DNA of 64,000 nucleotides from Cinclus cinclus (GCF_963662255.1 NC_085049.1:59567158-59631157); one strand, 5' to 3'. Shown: positions 12,101 through 25,080, counted from the first letter of the stretch. Notes: generated by a model from the letters alone, not told the origin. Program-made: numbers and translations.

Positions 12101-13253
12101 GATCACGTGGAACCTCAGTCAGATGAAGGTTCACCTCTGCCAGTGTGTTAAGGTCTGGGAGAGGAATTGTGGTGAGGAATTTTGGCCTTGGAAGCACCTG
12201 TGGTTGCCTTTATGGGACAGATGCCATAAGTATGGCTGCAGTGCCACAGATAGGGGAGAAGAAAGGTGGTCACCCTTCAACAGTAGCATCTGCCCTACCG
12301 CCCCAGAGAGAACTCAGTCTTGGGGAGGGAGTCACCTTCCCATCATCAGAGGGACATCCTCTCCACACAACACCTCCAGCTGACCCTACTGGGAATATGG
12401 CACTTAGTGGAACATTAGTGCCTTGTGTCGGTGCACCCACACCTTGCTTGGCCAGTTCTGTTCAGTGTCCAAAGCTTCCTGGATGAGGAAGCCACCTCAT
12501 CGAAGGAAGAGCAGACCCAGAGATGGTGCCTAAAGTAAATAACCCCTCAAATAACTTCTAAGTGACTAATCACCTTCTCCAGGGGCTTCTCACCCAACCC
12601 AGAGTCTCTGTTCAGCCGGAGGCATCAGCTGCTGTAATTACTCAGAATCAGCAATCCCACACTAACGAGTTCATTTCCCAAACAGAGCCCTTCCTGTGCA
12701 GTAAAGCTACTTACAGGCAGGTGAAGAAACCCATCTACAGGGAAATGCCTGGGATCAACAATGCTGGCCAGCTCTTGCACACAGGTAAAGCCTTGAGGAC
12801 ACTCATAAATTAAGTCATCCTGCCTACGCTCACATCACTGCCTGACTGCTTTTGTGCAGTGTGGAAGCATCCATCCCAAGTGACGCACGGTATTTCTGCA
12901 GCGACAGTGAGCTGAAGTGATGGTTGTCTGGGGCTGTAATGACAGATTGAGGGAGCTCCTCTGGACTAGCTGTCTCCACTGCCTGCCCCTGGTCCTCCCT
13001 AACTTCAGGGACTTCAGGTCAGAGCAAGGACATATTTTTTCCCCTCTTCACTGCTTGGGAAGACAAACTTTTTTCCTATCCCCAGGGTACCGGACTGTGG
13101 AGAGGGTTCCCATGAGTGCTGGGCCTGCCACCGTGTGAGATAGCCCAGAGGGTGGAAATACCTGGGTGTCACAGTGTGCAGAAGACAGGGTGGCAAGACT
13201 GTAAATGGAGTAAATCCTGGGTGTGCCTTGCCCCTTATGGCCTCAGGTCTCCT

Positions 13254-13259
13254 TTTATT
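13254..13259 (-). terminator. TNFRSF13C: Poly-A signal AATAAA, likely for TNFRSF13C
   Basis: Plus-strand TTTATT is AATAAA on the minus strand, 503 bases past the TNFRSF13C stop codon. This gives a 3' untranslated region of roughly 530 bases, with cleavage expected near 13235. Confidence 0.7.
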
Positions 13260-13762
13260 GAAGTCAGTAGCAAAAATTGAGCTACTCCTGTGTGGGATTT
13301 GGTCCTGAAGTAACTCCCTGCTTTCTTTCCCACTGCAGTTTCTGGTATTTCAGCCCTATGTTCCCAGCAACTGCCCATCCAACAGGAGACCTGTCCAGGC
13401 ACAAGGGCTGCCTTGCAAATGGCACAGCAGTCCCTGCCACACTCCATCCTCACCAGTTGTGTCTTCTCTGCCTCCTCCCAGTGGTTCAGCTATGGCAGCT
13501 GTTCATTGTAACTCAGCTGTTCATTGAACTGTCAACAGTTCATTTTAACTCAGCATGATCCACTTTGGCTTCCTCCAGCATTTACAGGTGTAACTTGGGA
13601 CTCATCACAAAAAGGACAGTCATCTTAAAAGGCTGATCTTGCTAAAGGCAAAACCTGGTTCTCACAGAGCTCATACCCGTGGAAGGCTTCGCTCGTCCCA
13701 GGAGCAGGCTGTCAGTGTCTACAGGGATGGGCCAGAGCACTCCAGCCCTATTCCCCTTGCCC

Positions 13763-14076
13763 TCAGACTCTCTCCTCCCTGGCGCAGTTCTGGGTGGTTT
13801 TGGTGGTGACCAGTGCTGTGGCCCCCAGCTCAGTGGCAGGCAGTGGGAAGCTGTGGTTGCATTCCTCAGGCCGGGGGTACACAGCAGAGAGCAGAACAAT
13901 ATCACCATCAGCATCGCCCCGGCAGCATGGCCTCTCCTTTGCCCTGGCTTTCTTGGGTGGCCCCGGCATCTTCAGGCTCCCAGCAAGATGCAGACATGGG
14001 GCTGGGCTCCGGGCTCCATCTCCCTCTGGCATGGCAGGGTCCTGGCTGGGCAGGGGGCTGGCGATGTCTATGTTTT
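13763..14076 (-). CDS. TNFRSF13C: TNFRSF13C coding exon 3 (cytoplasmic tail, TRAF3 motif, stop)
   Basis: The acceptor is CTTCCCAG at 14077-14078. The tail ends in the conserved PATELGATALVTTKT run plus ten further residues, then TGA at 13763-13765. Confidence 0.95.
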
Positions 14077-16415
14077 CTGGGAAGGGACAAGAAAAGGGGG
14101 TTACTGGACTCATGTAGTGGGATCAGGCAGGTCCCAGGGAGACGGTCCTGTCCATAGGGGAGAAGATGGATCTGGAACAGGAGAAGTCTGCAAGGTCCCC
14201 ACACCTCTCCTGCTGCAGAATTGTTCCTGCTTACAACCCATGGACTTCCCCCCCCCTCCAAAAGACAAGAGGGAAAGGCCGAAACTTGCACTTCCACTTT
14301 GAGTCCTCTCGCTCAGCCCTGCCGGCAGCAGAAGAGCCCAGCCTGTGGCAGCTTGCCCTCCCCGACTGCCTCCCACTTAAAAATAGACTTGTTTACACAC
14401 TTTGAATGCAGCCGTGTGCCTCCAGCCCCAGGCCTCCTGCCACTTTCCACACATCCAGTGCCGCAGCACTGGGCTTGCTGTGGTGCAGCCTTGGGGGACA
14501 AAGGGTATGTGAACCAGGGCATGCAACAGGAGACTGAGTAGTGCCTCCAACACTCTCCATAATGGCCACATCTCTTCTCACTGGATTTCTCCCTTGTCTT
14601 TCGCTTTTGGTATTTTTCCTAGGCATGTGCGTCATGGTCTGTCGCAGAGCAGAAAGGCCCCGGGTAATGTCCCCCCAGTCTGAGTCACCATCCGGCACTG
14701 CCAGAAGTGTGCAGGCAAGGCAGGGCACGAGGACCAGCTGCCCCACTGTGAACACCCACCCAGCTTGTGGGGCAGTGGTGAGTGCCAGTATCCCTATGTG
14801 GCAGCCCCTCTTGGGGATTCTGGGGAGCCATAAGCCCTACCTGGGAAAGGGGAGGAGTGAAGCCAGACAGGACCACTTCTGAGAAGATTGTTCAAGGCTG
14901 AACCAGTGCAGGGGCCCCCGAGGAAGGAAAGAGCTGCCCCAACAAAATGGGCAATCATGGAGCACTGTAGTCTTACTCTCCTGGAAGTACCCTGCTAGGA
15001 AAGGTTCAGCCCTATCCCTTGAACCTCAGCCCTAATTCTGATGCACCAGATAACCCTGTGCAGTGCTGCAGTGTACTGCCAATAGAGCTGGCCCTGACAT
15101 CCCACTGGCATCTTTGGGACGCATGTTGGAGGATGCTGGGCATCCTAAGCACAAGAAACATACTGGGCAGTCCATGTAGGACCCCTATTGCAGTGCTACA
15201 GGGAGAAACTTCCTCTGGAGCCATCCCTAGGAGTCCACCACTGCCTCCACTACTCCCACCCCATCCATGGTTCTCTGGCTACCAGGGGAGAGGGCACTCA
15301 CCAGTGAAGCTCACAAAGCTACTCACCAGTGCGCCATACCCCTGTGGAGGGGGGGTGGTGCCAGGACCTGCTTTAAGCAAACAAAGGCACAGGGAGACCC
15401 AGCAAAGGGAGGGATGGCTCAACAGGGTTGCAGTGGCAGTCAGGTTCCTAGGGAATGCAGGATGCTTCCACTCAGTCAGTGATTCAGATGCCCCAAAACG
15501 CCATGGCATGCCTGTGGAACTGATGTTGAGGTGGAGGAGCTAGCCTGGACAGGGCTGTGCCTCAGAGGAGCCAGCAGTAACTGTTCCCATCTACCCCAGG
15601 ATCCTCAGGGTGTTGTGAGAGGGAGAGGAAGAGGTCTCCTACCTTTGTCTTCTTCATCTGCTGCCTTCCTCTTTCTTCTCTGCTTTCCCACCTTGCAGGC
15701 CAGGAAGCCACAGAAGGCAGCCAGAACCAGGATGAGCCCCACCACCAGCGGGACCCCAAAGATCAGGAAGGTGCTGGCCAGGGTGGGTGCCAGGGTAGGT
15801 TCTGCTGTGGGGGGAGATGCTGGTAATGTCAGGAGGGGGAGAGCTGAAGGAGGAAGGAGGGCAGCAGCATTTTTCACCTGGCTGGCTGGCCCGGGGACTT
15901 CAGTGGCAGGGAAGAAGTGTGGCACTTAACTGTGACCCACCTGCCACCAGCAACAAAACAGCCCCCTGCTCGTTGAGATCCTTATCCCGCTCCCTGTCCC
16001 TGGGTGGTAGGAAATGAGAGCTTCCTGTTTTTCCCACAGTCACCCCTGGGGCAGGTTGGATCATCATCCCCTTAGGGTGGATCATCTGACGTCTCCCTAC
16101 ACCGTGTTCCTCCCACTGGAACTGGCTGCTTTTTTCCCTCTGCTTTAGGTGAAGGCGGTGCTCCGTCCTCTATTGCCACCTCCATAGCCATCCTCAGGAG
16201 AAGGTGGCTTCCACCTGCCCATCCCTGACATGCCCCCAGCCTCTTTGGCCCCCCACCATCCAGCCCTGGGGAGCTCAGACTGCAGCTGCCCTTGTCGCCT
16301 TACTTGTGTTGTCCTTGAACAGGTCGGAGCACTTGACGCACGACTTGGTCAGGGTGTCGAAGCACTCAAAGGAGAGGCAGGAGGGGGCAATAGCAGCTTT
16401 TCCTGATGAGGACAT
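13763..16415 (-). CDS. TNFRSF13C: TNFRSF13C, BAFF receptor (three coding exons, 195 aa)
   Basis: Minus-strand exons 16304-16415, 15643-15804 and 13763-14076 join in phase to 196 codons with the stop; human BAFF-R is 184 aa. The product is a type III membrane receptor for the B-cell survival cytokine BAFF, and no signal peptide is expected. Residues 13-29 form the short cysteine-rich domain (C13, C18, C26, C29) with a DxL BAFF-contact motif at D20-L22. Residues about 49-74 are a hydrophobic membrane segment followed by a basic stop-transfer run (KQRRKRK). The tail near residues 169-180 holds PLPATELGATALVTTKT, the conserved TRAF3-binding segment (PVPAT in human). The ATG at 16415 is chosen because it opens the cysteine-rich exon with a short N-terminus as in mammals. 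No break is seen. An upstream noncoding exon cannot be excluded. Confidence 0.95.
15643..15804 (-). CDS. TNFRSF13C: TNFRSF13C coding exon 2 (transmembrane segment)
   Basis: The acceptor is CCCCCACAG and the donor AAAG|GTAGGA. The exon of 162 bases keeps phase 1. It encodes the threonine/proline stalk, the membrane helix (FLIFGVPLVVGLILVLAAF) and the cytoplasmic basic cluster. Confidence 0.95.
16304..16415 (-). CDS. TNFRSF13C: TNFRSF13C coding exon 1 (cysteine-rich ligand-binding domain)
   Basis: It starts at the ATG and encodes residues 1-37 plus one base. The key run is CLSFECFDTLTKSCVKC. The donor reads ACAA|GTAAGG. Confidence 0.93.
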
Positions 16416-19400
16416 GGCAGAGTGGGAGTGAGAGCCCAGCTCTTGCATGGCGTAGCAGTGACGGGGCTGCCGGAGTGTGAAATCGCAGCGCCCCAGGCCC
16501 TGTGGCAGAGGGAGATACAGTCTGTCAAGCTGCGTCGTCTCCCTTGGGGCTCACAATCGCTGTGCTTGGCCTGGGGCGGATCTTCACCAGGGAGGAGGAG
16601 AGCAAGCGACCAAGCCCTACCCCTGCCTGCCTTTGCAACGTGCCCTCAAACTACCCCTCTCCTCCAAAATATGCTTCCGAAATCCTTGCAGCACCTCGTG
16701 TGCCTCAGCCATGCAGCACTCAGTACCCAGCGGTACTGTGTCCCAGCCTGACCTCCTTGATCCTCACTCCTCCCCAGCCCACCTGCATGTTGCTCCCAGC
16801 CCAGGCATGTCCCCCAGCCTGCATCCCTCTTTGCTTACACTGGAAAGCTCCCTTGGCCCCTTTGAGTGTCTACAGGAGACTTTCCCGTGCACAGATCTTT
16901 CCAAGACTCCATCTGGCTTGGATTGAAAACAGAAAGGACCGGAGAAAGGAGTGAAAGGGCACTGATGTTTCCCCTTTTAAAAGCTCCCACTGTCCCAAGG
17001 AGACATCCTGCCAGTGACTGCTCTGCAGGCAGGCCAAGTGTTGTATGTTCTCCACCCTAATGACAGCGTTCTCCATCACTTTGCTCTCTCCATCCTCTCC
17101 AACACAGACCTAGACCTGTGGCTCCTCAGCACCATGTCTCTTTCTCTGAGGTTCAGATCTGGTTCTGCTCAGTAAATCTGCAGGGCATGGGCAAAGCAAG
17201 TCACACCGAACAAGCCTGGTCCTCAAACCATTAGAAGGGACTAAAAAAATCCTTTAATAGTCTTTAGGCATTCTTGATTAGGGGCAGGAGAAATGTTCAG
17301 CCACCAATACCAACATATCAATGCCTGATGCTTGACACCTGAAGAGATGGATTTCAGTGCTGTAGTTGGATCTCATTCCTACTGAACAAAAGTCACTTCC
17401 TTTTTTCTTCACTCCATAGGAAAGAAAGGGGCCAGCCAGTAGCTGTTGGCTGGCTCTCAGCTGAGGGAAGCAACACTAGTGACCTGCCCTACCCCGAAGA
17501 TCCCTAATAGGGCTTTACTGCTGGAGTCATGTCCTTTCAGCAGCTACAGCATCTGGACTCCTTCTAGTGATGCCTCTACTGCCCACTGTCCTGGATCAAG
17601 CCTGGGAGGGAAGGAGGAAAATATCCAAAGGGTGCTCTGGCTCAAGGTGACAGAGTACCAGGTGCCCCACTGGGCAGCTGAGGTCCTCTGAGACACACCT
17701 CTGAGACCAAGCCTGAAGACTTGGTCCCTGAATGTGTCATCACCTTGCCAGTCACTGTTGGGCAAGCTGAGCCCACAGGTTGACATCCCACCTCCTGAAG
17801 TCCTGAGTAGGATGCAGTCACCAGCCCCCCGTGCTAGATCTCTGCCCAAGTGTAATTCTTTGGTACCCCATGCCCTGCAGGGGAGGAGCTGCCCTACAGG
17901 ACATCTCCCTCCCTGCTAGCAGCATTCCCAGAGGATAGTTTGCATCATAGCCATGTCAAAGCAGCCCCAACACAGTCTCAGCCCCACTGTGGGCACTGCA
18001 GGGCTCCAGGCAAACCAAAGTCCCAACCAAAAACTGGTCAGTGCTCATCAGTTCCACACCTGCCATGATCTCATTTCCCCTTCCAGACAGCGTGCCCAGG
18101 TGCTTGCTCCCTCACCTCTGTGCCATGCCAGCAGGAATGACTGCCAGAGAGCTGTGGGCTGCACTGAGGAGCTGTGAGAGGCCGACCATTCTTGTGCCCG
18201 TGGCTCAGTTATTCCCACTCCATCTTAGTCAAAATAAAACTCCCCAGTAGAGTAGGGGCATGCCAAGCACTTCCCTCTCTCAGCACAGCCCTGAGCCACA
18301 AATGGCACACACAGCTCAGCACCCTCTGCCTCGATGCTTGCCCTGCCCGTACCTGCTGGGGGAGCTGGTTCAAACAGCAGGACATCTCTCCATATCCCAC
18401 TTTAGCTGATCCTCTGCCTCTTGTAGACCCCAGGTGAGGACCAGGACTGGGGTGCAGGCATGGGAGTTGGAGACACAAGAGTCCAGAAGCAGGGCAGTGG
18501 GAAGAGATGGAAAGCTGTGATGCAGTGCCATGACTCACAGCACAAAACCAAAGCTCACTCCCGTCCACATCTGAGCTCCTCAGTGGAGAGACCTGGCAAG
18601 GAGAGGGCACTTGGAATCCTCACTGTCCCCAGTAGGCAGCTCTCAGAGTTTACTCAGAAGTGCAAGTGTAGAGTCCAGGGCCGAGAAAATGCCTTGTTTT
18701 GTGGGCTGGTAGGGCTGAGGACACACATTTGTAGGCAGAGGATCCCCACAGAGCATTCAGTGCTGTAAGGATACCTATCCCCAAACTACCTCCCTGCTGC
18801 AAAGGCTTTGCTGTTCTTCTTGCTCTGGGGTGTTTACACCTGCTAGTTTCCTTTTCCCAGAGGCCTGCTCCTCCATCATTCCCGTTTTCGTCACCTCTCA
18901 AATGCCCCCACTATATTTCCCATATGTTGATCATCTCTCAGGGGCCCCCAGCCCCTATTTCTGTGGGTCCCACAGGACTGTCACCCTGCCCCTTTTCCTC
19001 CTTTCTCTCCTCCCTGCTTAGCTTAAAGTGCGGGGTGGGAAGTGGTTCCCAGCATCTGCTGTACCACACTTACAGATTAACTCTGTGAGCCCTCCAGTCA
19101 AATATGTACGCTGGGGAAAGCCCAAACCAAATAACCTACACAGTGTTTTCAGCATGGAGAGTGAGATTTACATTGAAGCTCAGGAGTGGCCAGATCCCAT
19201 TTCAGGACATGGAAAGAAAAGTTGAAGTTTCAAATGCATGGTGGGGAGCCTGGGGATGGCAGCCATCATGCCCTCCTGTGAATGAAGCACTCCCAGGTCC
19301 TGTTACATAGAAGGATGTTGCAGCCTCATTGCTGTCACTGACATTACCCTGTTTTTTCCCCCCCACCCCCATTTTCTCATCCCTCTTTATCATGCTCTAC

Positions 19401-19659
19401 AGGTCTTCCCTGCTCTCATCCCAGTTTGTCTGCCTCCTCCTGGGCCAAGAAGATATGTTTGAATTTACCCATTATAATGCTTACTCAAGGAGAAAACCAG
19501 TCCTGACTACCTCAGCAGCACTCACACGTGGGCCTGCTGGCAAGCACGGCCTGGGTTCTGGGCATCAGCTGTCCCCTTTTTCATCTCCCCCATCTTTGCC
19601 TCCCCTACCCTTCATAACTGTGGTTGATCATTTTTGGACTATCAAAAGTTAAAGCTTGG

Positions 19660-19830
19660 TGAGTAGTTTGAGCTGTTTGCATCTCAGAGCTGAATACGCT
19701 TGATAATCGCACAAATGCATAATTAAAGAGCAGAAAAAAATGACTCACTGGATAAGGAAATGCGCTTTTCTTATCTGCTCTGCAGAGAAATGAAAACCCC
19801 AGGAGCCTGGGTCTCCGGCTAAGTCCTTTT
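19660..19830. promoter_or_regulatory. Motif-dense AT-rich block, possible enhancer
   Basis: Within about 100 bases lie an octamer-like ATGCATAATTAA, an AP-1 site TGACTCA (19741-19747), GGATAAGG (about 19750) and the opposite-facing GATA match CTTATCTG (about 19770). The block lies about 3.3 kb upstream of the TNFRSF13C start. This is motif reading only; conservation was not tested. Confidence 0.25.
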
Positions 19831-21182
19831 ATTAAACAAATAAACCAGAAAATATATCAAATGAGCGATTTAAGAATTACGTCTTCATCTCAGAGTTAGA
19901 CAGCCCAATTTCCAGTGCCATTTGCTCCCATCCCGCACCTGGAGGACTGGCTTTGGCTGAGGTCAGCTCAGATAAGCTGAGATCCCTGGGATCCCTGCGG
20001 AGGACTGGGCAATGCTGGTGCTCGAGGAGCATGGAAGGTTGGCAGTGGCCTGTGAGGGCTTGTGTACACATGAGTGACTGGACTCGTGTGAGTGGTTCTC
20101 CTGGTGTCGGGGTAGGTGAAGTGACTCACGCACGCACTTGCAAAACCGCGTGTAGCAGAAAATATCCCCCGAAAGTTCGCGTTGTGCTCGTGCACACCGG
20201 AAACCCAAAGGCTTGTCGATCAGAGAAGCTGTGAGGTGTTTACTGAGCAGAGCCAGTTACATCAGGACAAACCTCTGACAGGATGCACCCAACACCTTGG
20301 GAACAACTCGGCACAGCCTGACACCTGCCCCACATTCAGATGATCCAGCAGAATGCCTTGGCTGGAGCCAACCCCCAATTCAGCATCTCATCCCAGCACT
20401 CCTTCCCAACACCCCTGTGCTGGCTGGTGGGAAACATCCCTCCCCAAAAAGTAGCACTATGGCACTTTGGGAGCAGATTTCTCACAGCTCCAGCGTAAAC
20501 CTCCTTGGGATCCACTGGATCCTTCCTAATGACAGGTGGGCCTAGGGACAAAATCTATGAAGATTTAGGAATCGTATGGGAAATCAAAGGTTTCAAGAGA
20601 TTCACAATCACTAAAGCCCAGATCCCTCTGTAGGTGCTCTGCTTCCTATCAAGGGGGTTTGTGATGCTGCTCAGCCACCTGCATGGGGTGTTTGGTGTAG
20701 GGCAGTGCCCCACCCTGTTGAATGGAATTTGTCTCCCTGCTCCTTGTTTATATATCCCTGGAGCTCTGCTTGTCCACAAGGCTGAAGAGAAAAGGGCAGG
20801 TATCCTTGCCTCCTTCTGCAAGGGGCCTTGGACCCCTGCAGGGATAGTGCTGAACATCCAAATTAGGCTTCTCAGTGGGCTGCCTGTTGAAGAACTCTCT
20901 GGGGTTACAGAAGGGTGGGTCAACACTTGCTGAACTCAGACTCGCTCTGTCCATTCCCCCTCCCTGATCCGTAGAGCCCAAGAGGGACATAGCAGCACAG
21001 AGGGCATGGGAGAAACCTCCCTTGTCTGATCCAGCCCTCGAGGGGTTCAGCCCTTGATCTCCCTTGGTGGGGAGGAGTGAGGAGTGTTTCCAGCCAGTGT
21101 GCTGGCTGCTCTTGCTGCTTTGCAGAGTGTGACAGGGACTCAGCGAGGCTTGGGTCTCTGGCACTGCTCTGGCTCTTGCAAA

Positions 21183-21206
21183 CCCCCCCCCCCCCCCCCT
21201 CCCCCC
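21183..21206. repeat. Poly-C run
   Basis: Seventeen C, one T and six C on the plus strand. The opposite strand is a G-run able to form G-quadruplex structure. Confidence 0.95.
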
Positions 21207-22760
21207 AGTCATGAGCAACAGCATTAGCTGAGCCTGGCTCTTCTGCCTGAATGTGAACAAACAGTACTCAAACTCCCTGCCCACTCTGCCTTGCAGCAGG
21301 GATGCTGCCCTCACCTCCATCCTGAGGAGAAGTGGCATCTTGTACTGTCTCCCTTGGGCAACTGGGAAGCAGGGGCAAGTGCCCCAGTTTTGCCTATGGC
21401 TGTTCATAGGGAGTGTTCATGTGCCGTGACAGGGCCAGGCAGCACTTCCAGCACTGAAATAGAAACCAGTGGCTGACAGTGATGTGCTGCCACAGGAAAA
21501 TCCTCTGAGCAGGTGGATTCAGCCAGATCAGGCATCCTTTATACTGAGGTGGAAATCTCCCCAGAACTCACAGTGGGAAGCCCCACCACTGCATTCTCAA
21601 GGCATGAATCTCCAACAGATTACTCCAGAGCCGAAAATCAAAGCCACACTTTCACCACTACCTCTACAACATCCTTTGGCTTCCCATAGACCTTTAGGTC
21701 CAGCATGGTGTAAAAAGGCCAGAGTGATTTTACTTACACAGGCTTGTGTGCAGAGTAATGCTATGAATTTCCATGAGTGTGTTAAGGATGCAGTGTTAGA
21801 AGAGAACTGACAGGTGGATTTGGCCTGTGCACCTCCTTTCCTGGCTGGCATCTGGGCACAATGCCTTGGCCATCTGCCACAGCCTAGAGAAGAAACAGGA
21901 GTGCGACACACAGAGTAGGGAAGGAGATAAAGGGGAAGATGAGGAGCTGCTGCAGCTGCAGGGCTGAGGAGGTGGCGATTGACTGCCAGCAGCCCTGTGC
22001 CATATTCAGTACCCTGGAGGATGAACTCCAAGGAACCTGTGGGCAATATCCATTGATTCCCTTTCAAGGGGAGAGCCCTCCTCACAGCTTGCAGGCATTC
22101 CCTCTGTAACAGCCGCACCAACTTCTGAGCCTTCGGGACCTCAAAGGCTCTAGCTGGAAGAAGGAGGAGCTGCTTTGGCAGAGGCTGTCACAAGAAGGGA
22201 GATGCTGTGGGTAGCAAACGGTTCTGCCAAGGCAGGCGGATATAATCCCCTCTCCCAATATCCCCTCCCCATTTCCTATTGCAGTGTAAGCACCTATATG
22301 AGAGGTGTTGCCTTTTGCCACAGTCCCCAGGGAAGCCTGCCTGTCCATCCCTCTGGAAGATCTCCTGGCCAGCACAGGTCCCTTTCCCTTCCACATGACA
22401 CCCACAGCCCTGCAGAGGGCTGGACCACCAGAGGATGCAGGCAGGCTTCCGAGGGGCTGTGCAGTAACGCAGTGTTTCCCATCACCCAACCTAAAAATGC
22501 ACATTAGAGGCTGAGGGCAGGAACAGCTTTATACCCCCTAATAATCTTGTCTCTAAGCTAGATAACTAGGACTGCAAATCCCTGGTGATAATCACAGCCA
22601 CCATGCCTGCAAGCTCTCCCCCAGACCATTCATCTGGCTTGATGATGCTTTAAAGAGACATCTAATGAGGATAATCTGATTCAAATCCCCTCCTGCTTTT
22701 GGGCAGCAGAGCAATTCAGGCCCCCTCAAACTCCTTCTTCCTCCATGCCTGTCTTTATTT

Positions 22761-22778
22761 CTTCTTCTTCTTCTTCTT
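22761..22778. repeat. (CTT)6 microsatellite
   Basis: Six perfect CTT units on the plus strand. They account for the Arg-rich minus-strand frame at this place. Confidence 0.95.
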
Positions 22779-24699
22779 ATATGAATCACTGTGGGGTTTC
22801 CTTTGCTTTTTGCGTTACTATTTTAAATCTTTGATATGACCACTGTGATCAAGATTCAGTCCCTCTAGAACCTAATTAACATGAAATCAGACTCAGTTTT
22901 ACTCATAACCTTATAATGGGATGCTGGCCGCTGCTTCAGCTCTCACTTTGGGTGCAGGGAACATTGCAGCCTGCTTAAAAAATTCCCTCTTTACCTGATT
23001 CAATCAGAACCACTTACAGGAAATACACACACACATTTCAAGCTTGGCAAGAGAGTCAAGCTTTGGGAAGAGGGGAAGATTTCAATCACACTCAGCTTGC
23101 AGTGCAGAGCAGATGGCAAACATTCTGACTATATAATTTATAGGACACCATCACTATGTATTAGTCCCATACAGTGGCTGAGCTCAGCCAAACCACAGCT
23201 CATGCACACTCAGGGGGACTCTCACAGGTGATGCTCCACATGCAACCTGAGTAAGACCCAGGTTTTGAAGAAAGCACATGCTTCGTGTTTCATCTCCTTT
23301 ATAACATGGGGCAGAAGATGCAGTGCAGCAGCCCTTGTCCCAGAGGGTCTTCCTCTTCCCCCAAGACTGGGGAAATGCTTCCCAGCCTGCAAAATTGTGT
23401 TTGAACTAGGTCTGTACTACACAACATCTGCATGCAGGCAACTCCCCTTCCCTTCCTTGCAAGCAGCTCATACATCAGCATGATGGATGCCCGGGCAGCC
23501 CAAGGTCAGGTGCTGGGGTTTGTTTGCATTTCTTCAGGGCTGCCATGCTGTGCATGCAGCATGCTGGGGGTCACAGTGCCTAAGAGGGACGTGCATCACC
23601 ACTGCAGCTCAATTTCAGCAGTGCCTAAGCCTCCCTGAGCCCTGCCTTTCACCCGTACACATACACAGTGGGTGCAGGGAAGGACCTGTAGGTCAGGAGG
23701 GAGAATTGCTCAGGGTGGCCAAGCTGTGTTGTAATGAAGAGAAAAGGTAAAAAAGCAATATCAGGTAATGAAAACAGTCCCTCTGGAGAAAGGTGATGGC
23801 AGCTTTAGCCTTGTCTCTAAGGTTGCAGAGTTTTTGATCCCCTGCATGGCTAAAAAAATGCCCTGGAGATAAGTGTGCAAGATTGAGCCTTTACAGGTGC
23901 CTGGTGTGCGGGCAGAGTGACACTGTGCTGTCCCAGGGCTTTCCCAGCTCCAATGCCTTTGATCCTCTGCTGTTCAGCACAGCAGCGCAAGGCACTGAGT
24001 CACCCCTCAGTCCCACAGGAGAATGAGGATTAATTAGTTGATTCTGGCACACATCTTTAAAGAGAGATACTCCGCCGCCACACAAGCTACAGGTTGTTAC
24101 TGAGCTGAGGCAAATGCAGCCCTGGTTTCATGTCTGTGATCTCTATGAGAGCAAGCAAAAGAAACATCAGTGGGGGGAAAAAACCCCAAATGTTCACGTT
24201 GGGGTGATGCCAATGCTGCTGTCAAAAGTAGGAGAGTGGCCAGCACAGTTGTTCAGGAGAGCTTTGAGCTGACCAGTGCAGACAATGATAGTGCCTCAAG
24301 GACTGCCAGCCCTCCACAAACACTGAAGGTGTTTCAGCAGTCGGAGCACAGGGCAGGAGCAAGGCAGGCGCAGTCACAGCACGGCATTATCTCTTTGTCA
24401 CTGCACGGTGAGCACACAGCAGGACTGGAGAGCCTTCATGGGAAGATAGGAAAGCAATCCTCCATTACTGACAGAAAATGGGGAAAGCCTCCTTATCTCG
24501 TTTAATGCTGGTTGGGCTTTTTAGTTTGTCTTTTTTTTCCAGCATGCCTGAGCACAGGTGCTTCAGCTGGCTCTGGCACAGCTTGTTGTAGTGCCAAGAG
24601 GGTGTTGGGATTCCGAGCTAGAGCTGACCCTGCACACCAGAGCCATGTTTCCCAAGGGTTGAGTTCTCTGTCGTTGTTTTTGTCCTTTCCCCACCTCGG

Positions 24700-25080
24700 T
24701 TCTCCTTCCCGTGACACACAGAGCCCACGGGGCTCTCGTACCCAGCCCGCAGCTGCACCTGGGCCGGCGGCGAGTAGGCTGCCTGCACGTATGTAAAACA
24801 CGGGCTCTCTTTCACACACCGCTGACTTCCCTCGGCAAAGGAGGCGGCGGGGTAGGGCACATGGGCACGGTGCCGTTCCTGGCTCCTCTCAAAGTGCCCC
24901 AGCACACGGTATGCTCCAGGGGGACGAGGGATGTGAAATCGCAGCACGCGGCAGCTCTTGCAGAAAGGAGCCTGTGGCAAAGGAAACGTGGCCCAGCACG
25001 GGCTGGGAGCCCACGCTACTCAGCTGCCGAGTCTGAACAAGTCGCATCGCTCCCGAGTCCCCCGTGCCTGACCTCTCTTG
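24700..25080. promoter_or_regulatory. CpG-rich patch, possible orphan promoter
   Basis: There are many CpGs (GGGCCGGCGGCGAG near 24761, GAGGCGGCGGGG near 24840, and others) in otherwise CpG-poor intergenic sequence. No ORF with a known domain starts here on either strand. It may mark an unannotated noncoding transcript or an enhancer island. Confidence 0.3.

Larger units (their letters stand above)
7151..13234. other. Intergenic stretch between the CR1 copy and the TNFRSF13C 3' end
   Basis: No known exon is recognised on either strand apart from the two microsatellites listed separately. A CpG-rich patch lies at about 9.83-10.04 kb, in a 798-base minus-strand open frame with no family resemblance. 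A 645-base plus-strand open frame at 11739-12383 also lacks any recognisable domain. In the human order SHISA8 would lie left of TNFRSF13C; I could not find its cysteine-rich (CCGTCGFRFCC-like) exon here. Confidence 0.55.

Noticed and set aside
11739..12383. 214-codon plus-strand open frame
   Set aside because: No signal peptide, domain, repeat or family resemblance, and no phase-matched splice partners. Likely chance.
12562..12813. 83-codon plus-strand frame (QPEASAAVITQNQQ..)
   Set aside because: No family resemblance and no supporting splice signals; left as noncoding.
20748..21407. 219-codon minus-strand frame crossing the poly-C run
   Set aside because: The glycine run comes from the poly-C tract; the rest is without motif.
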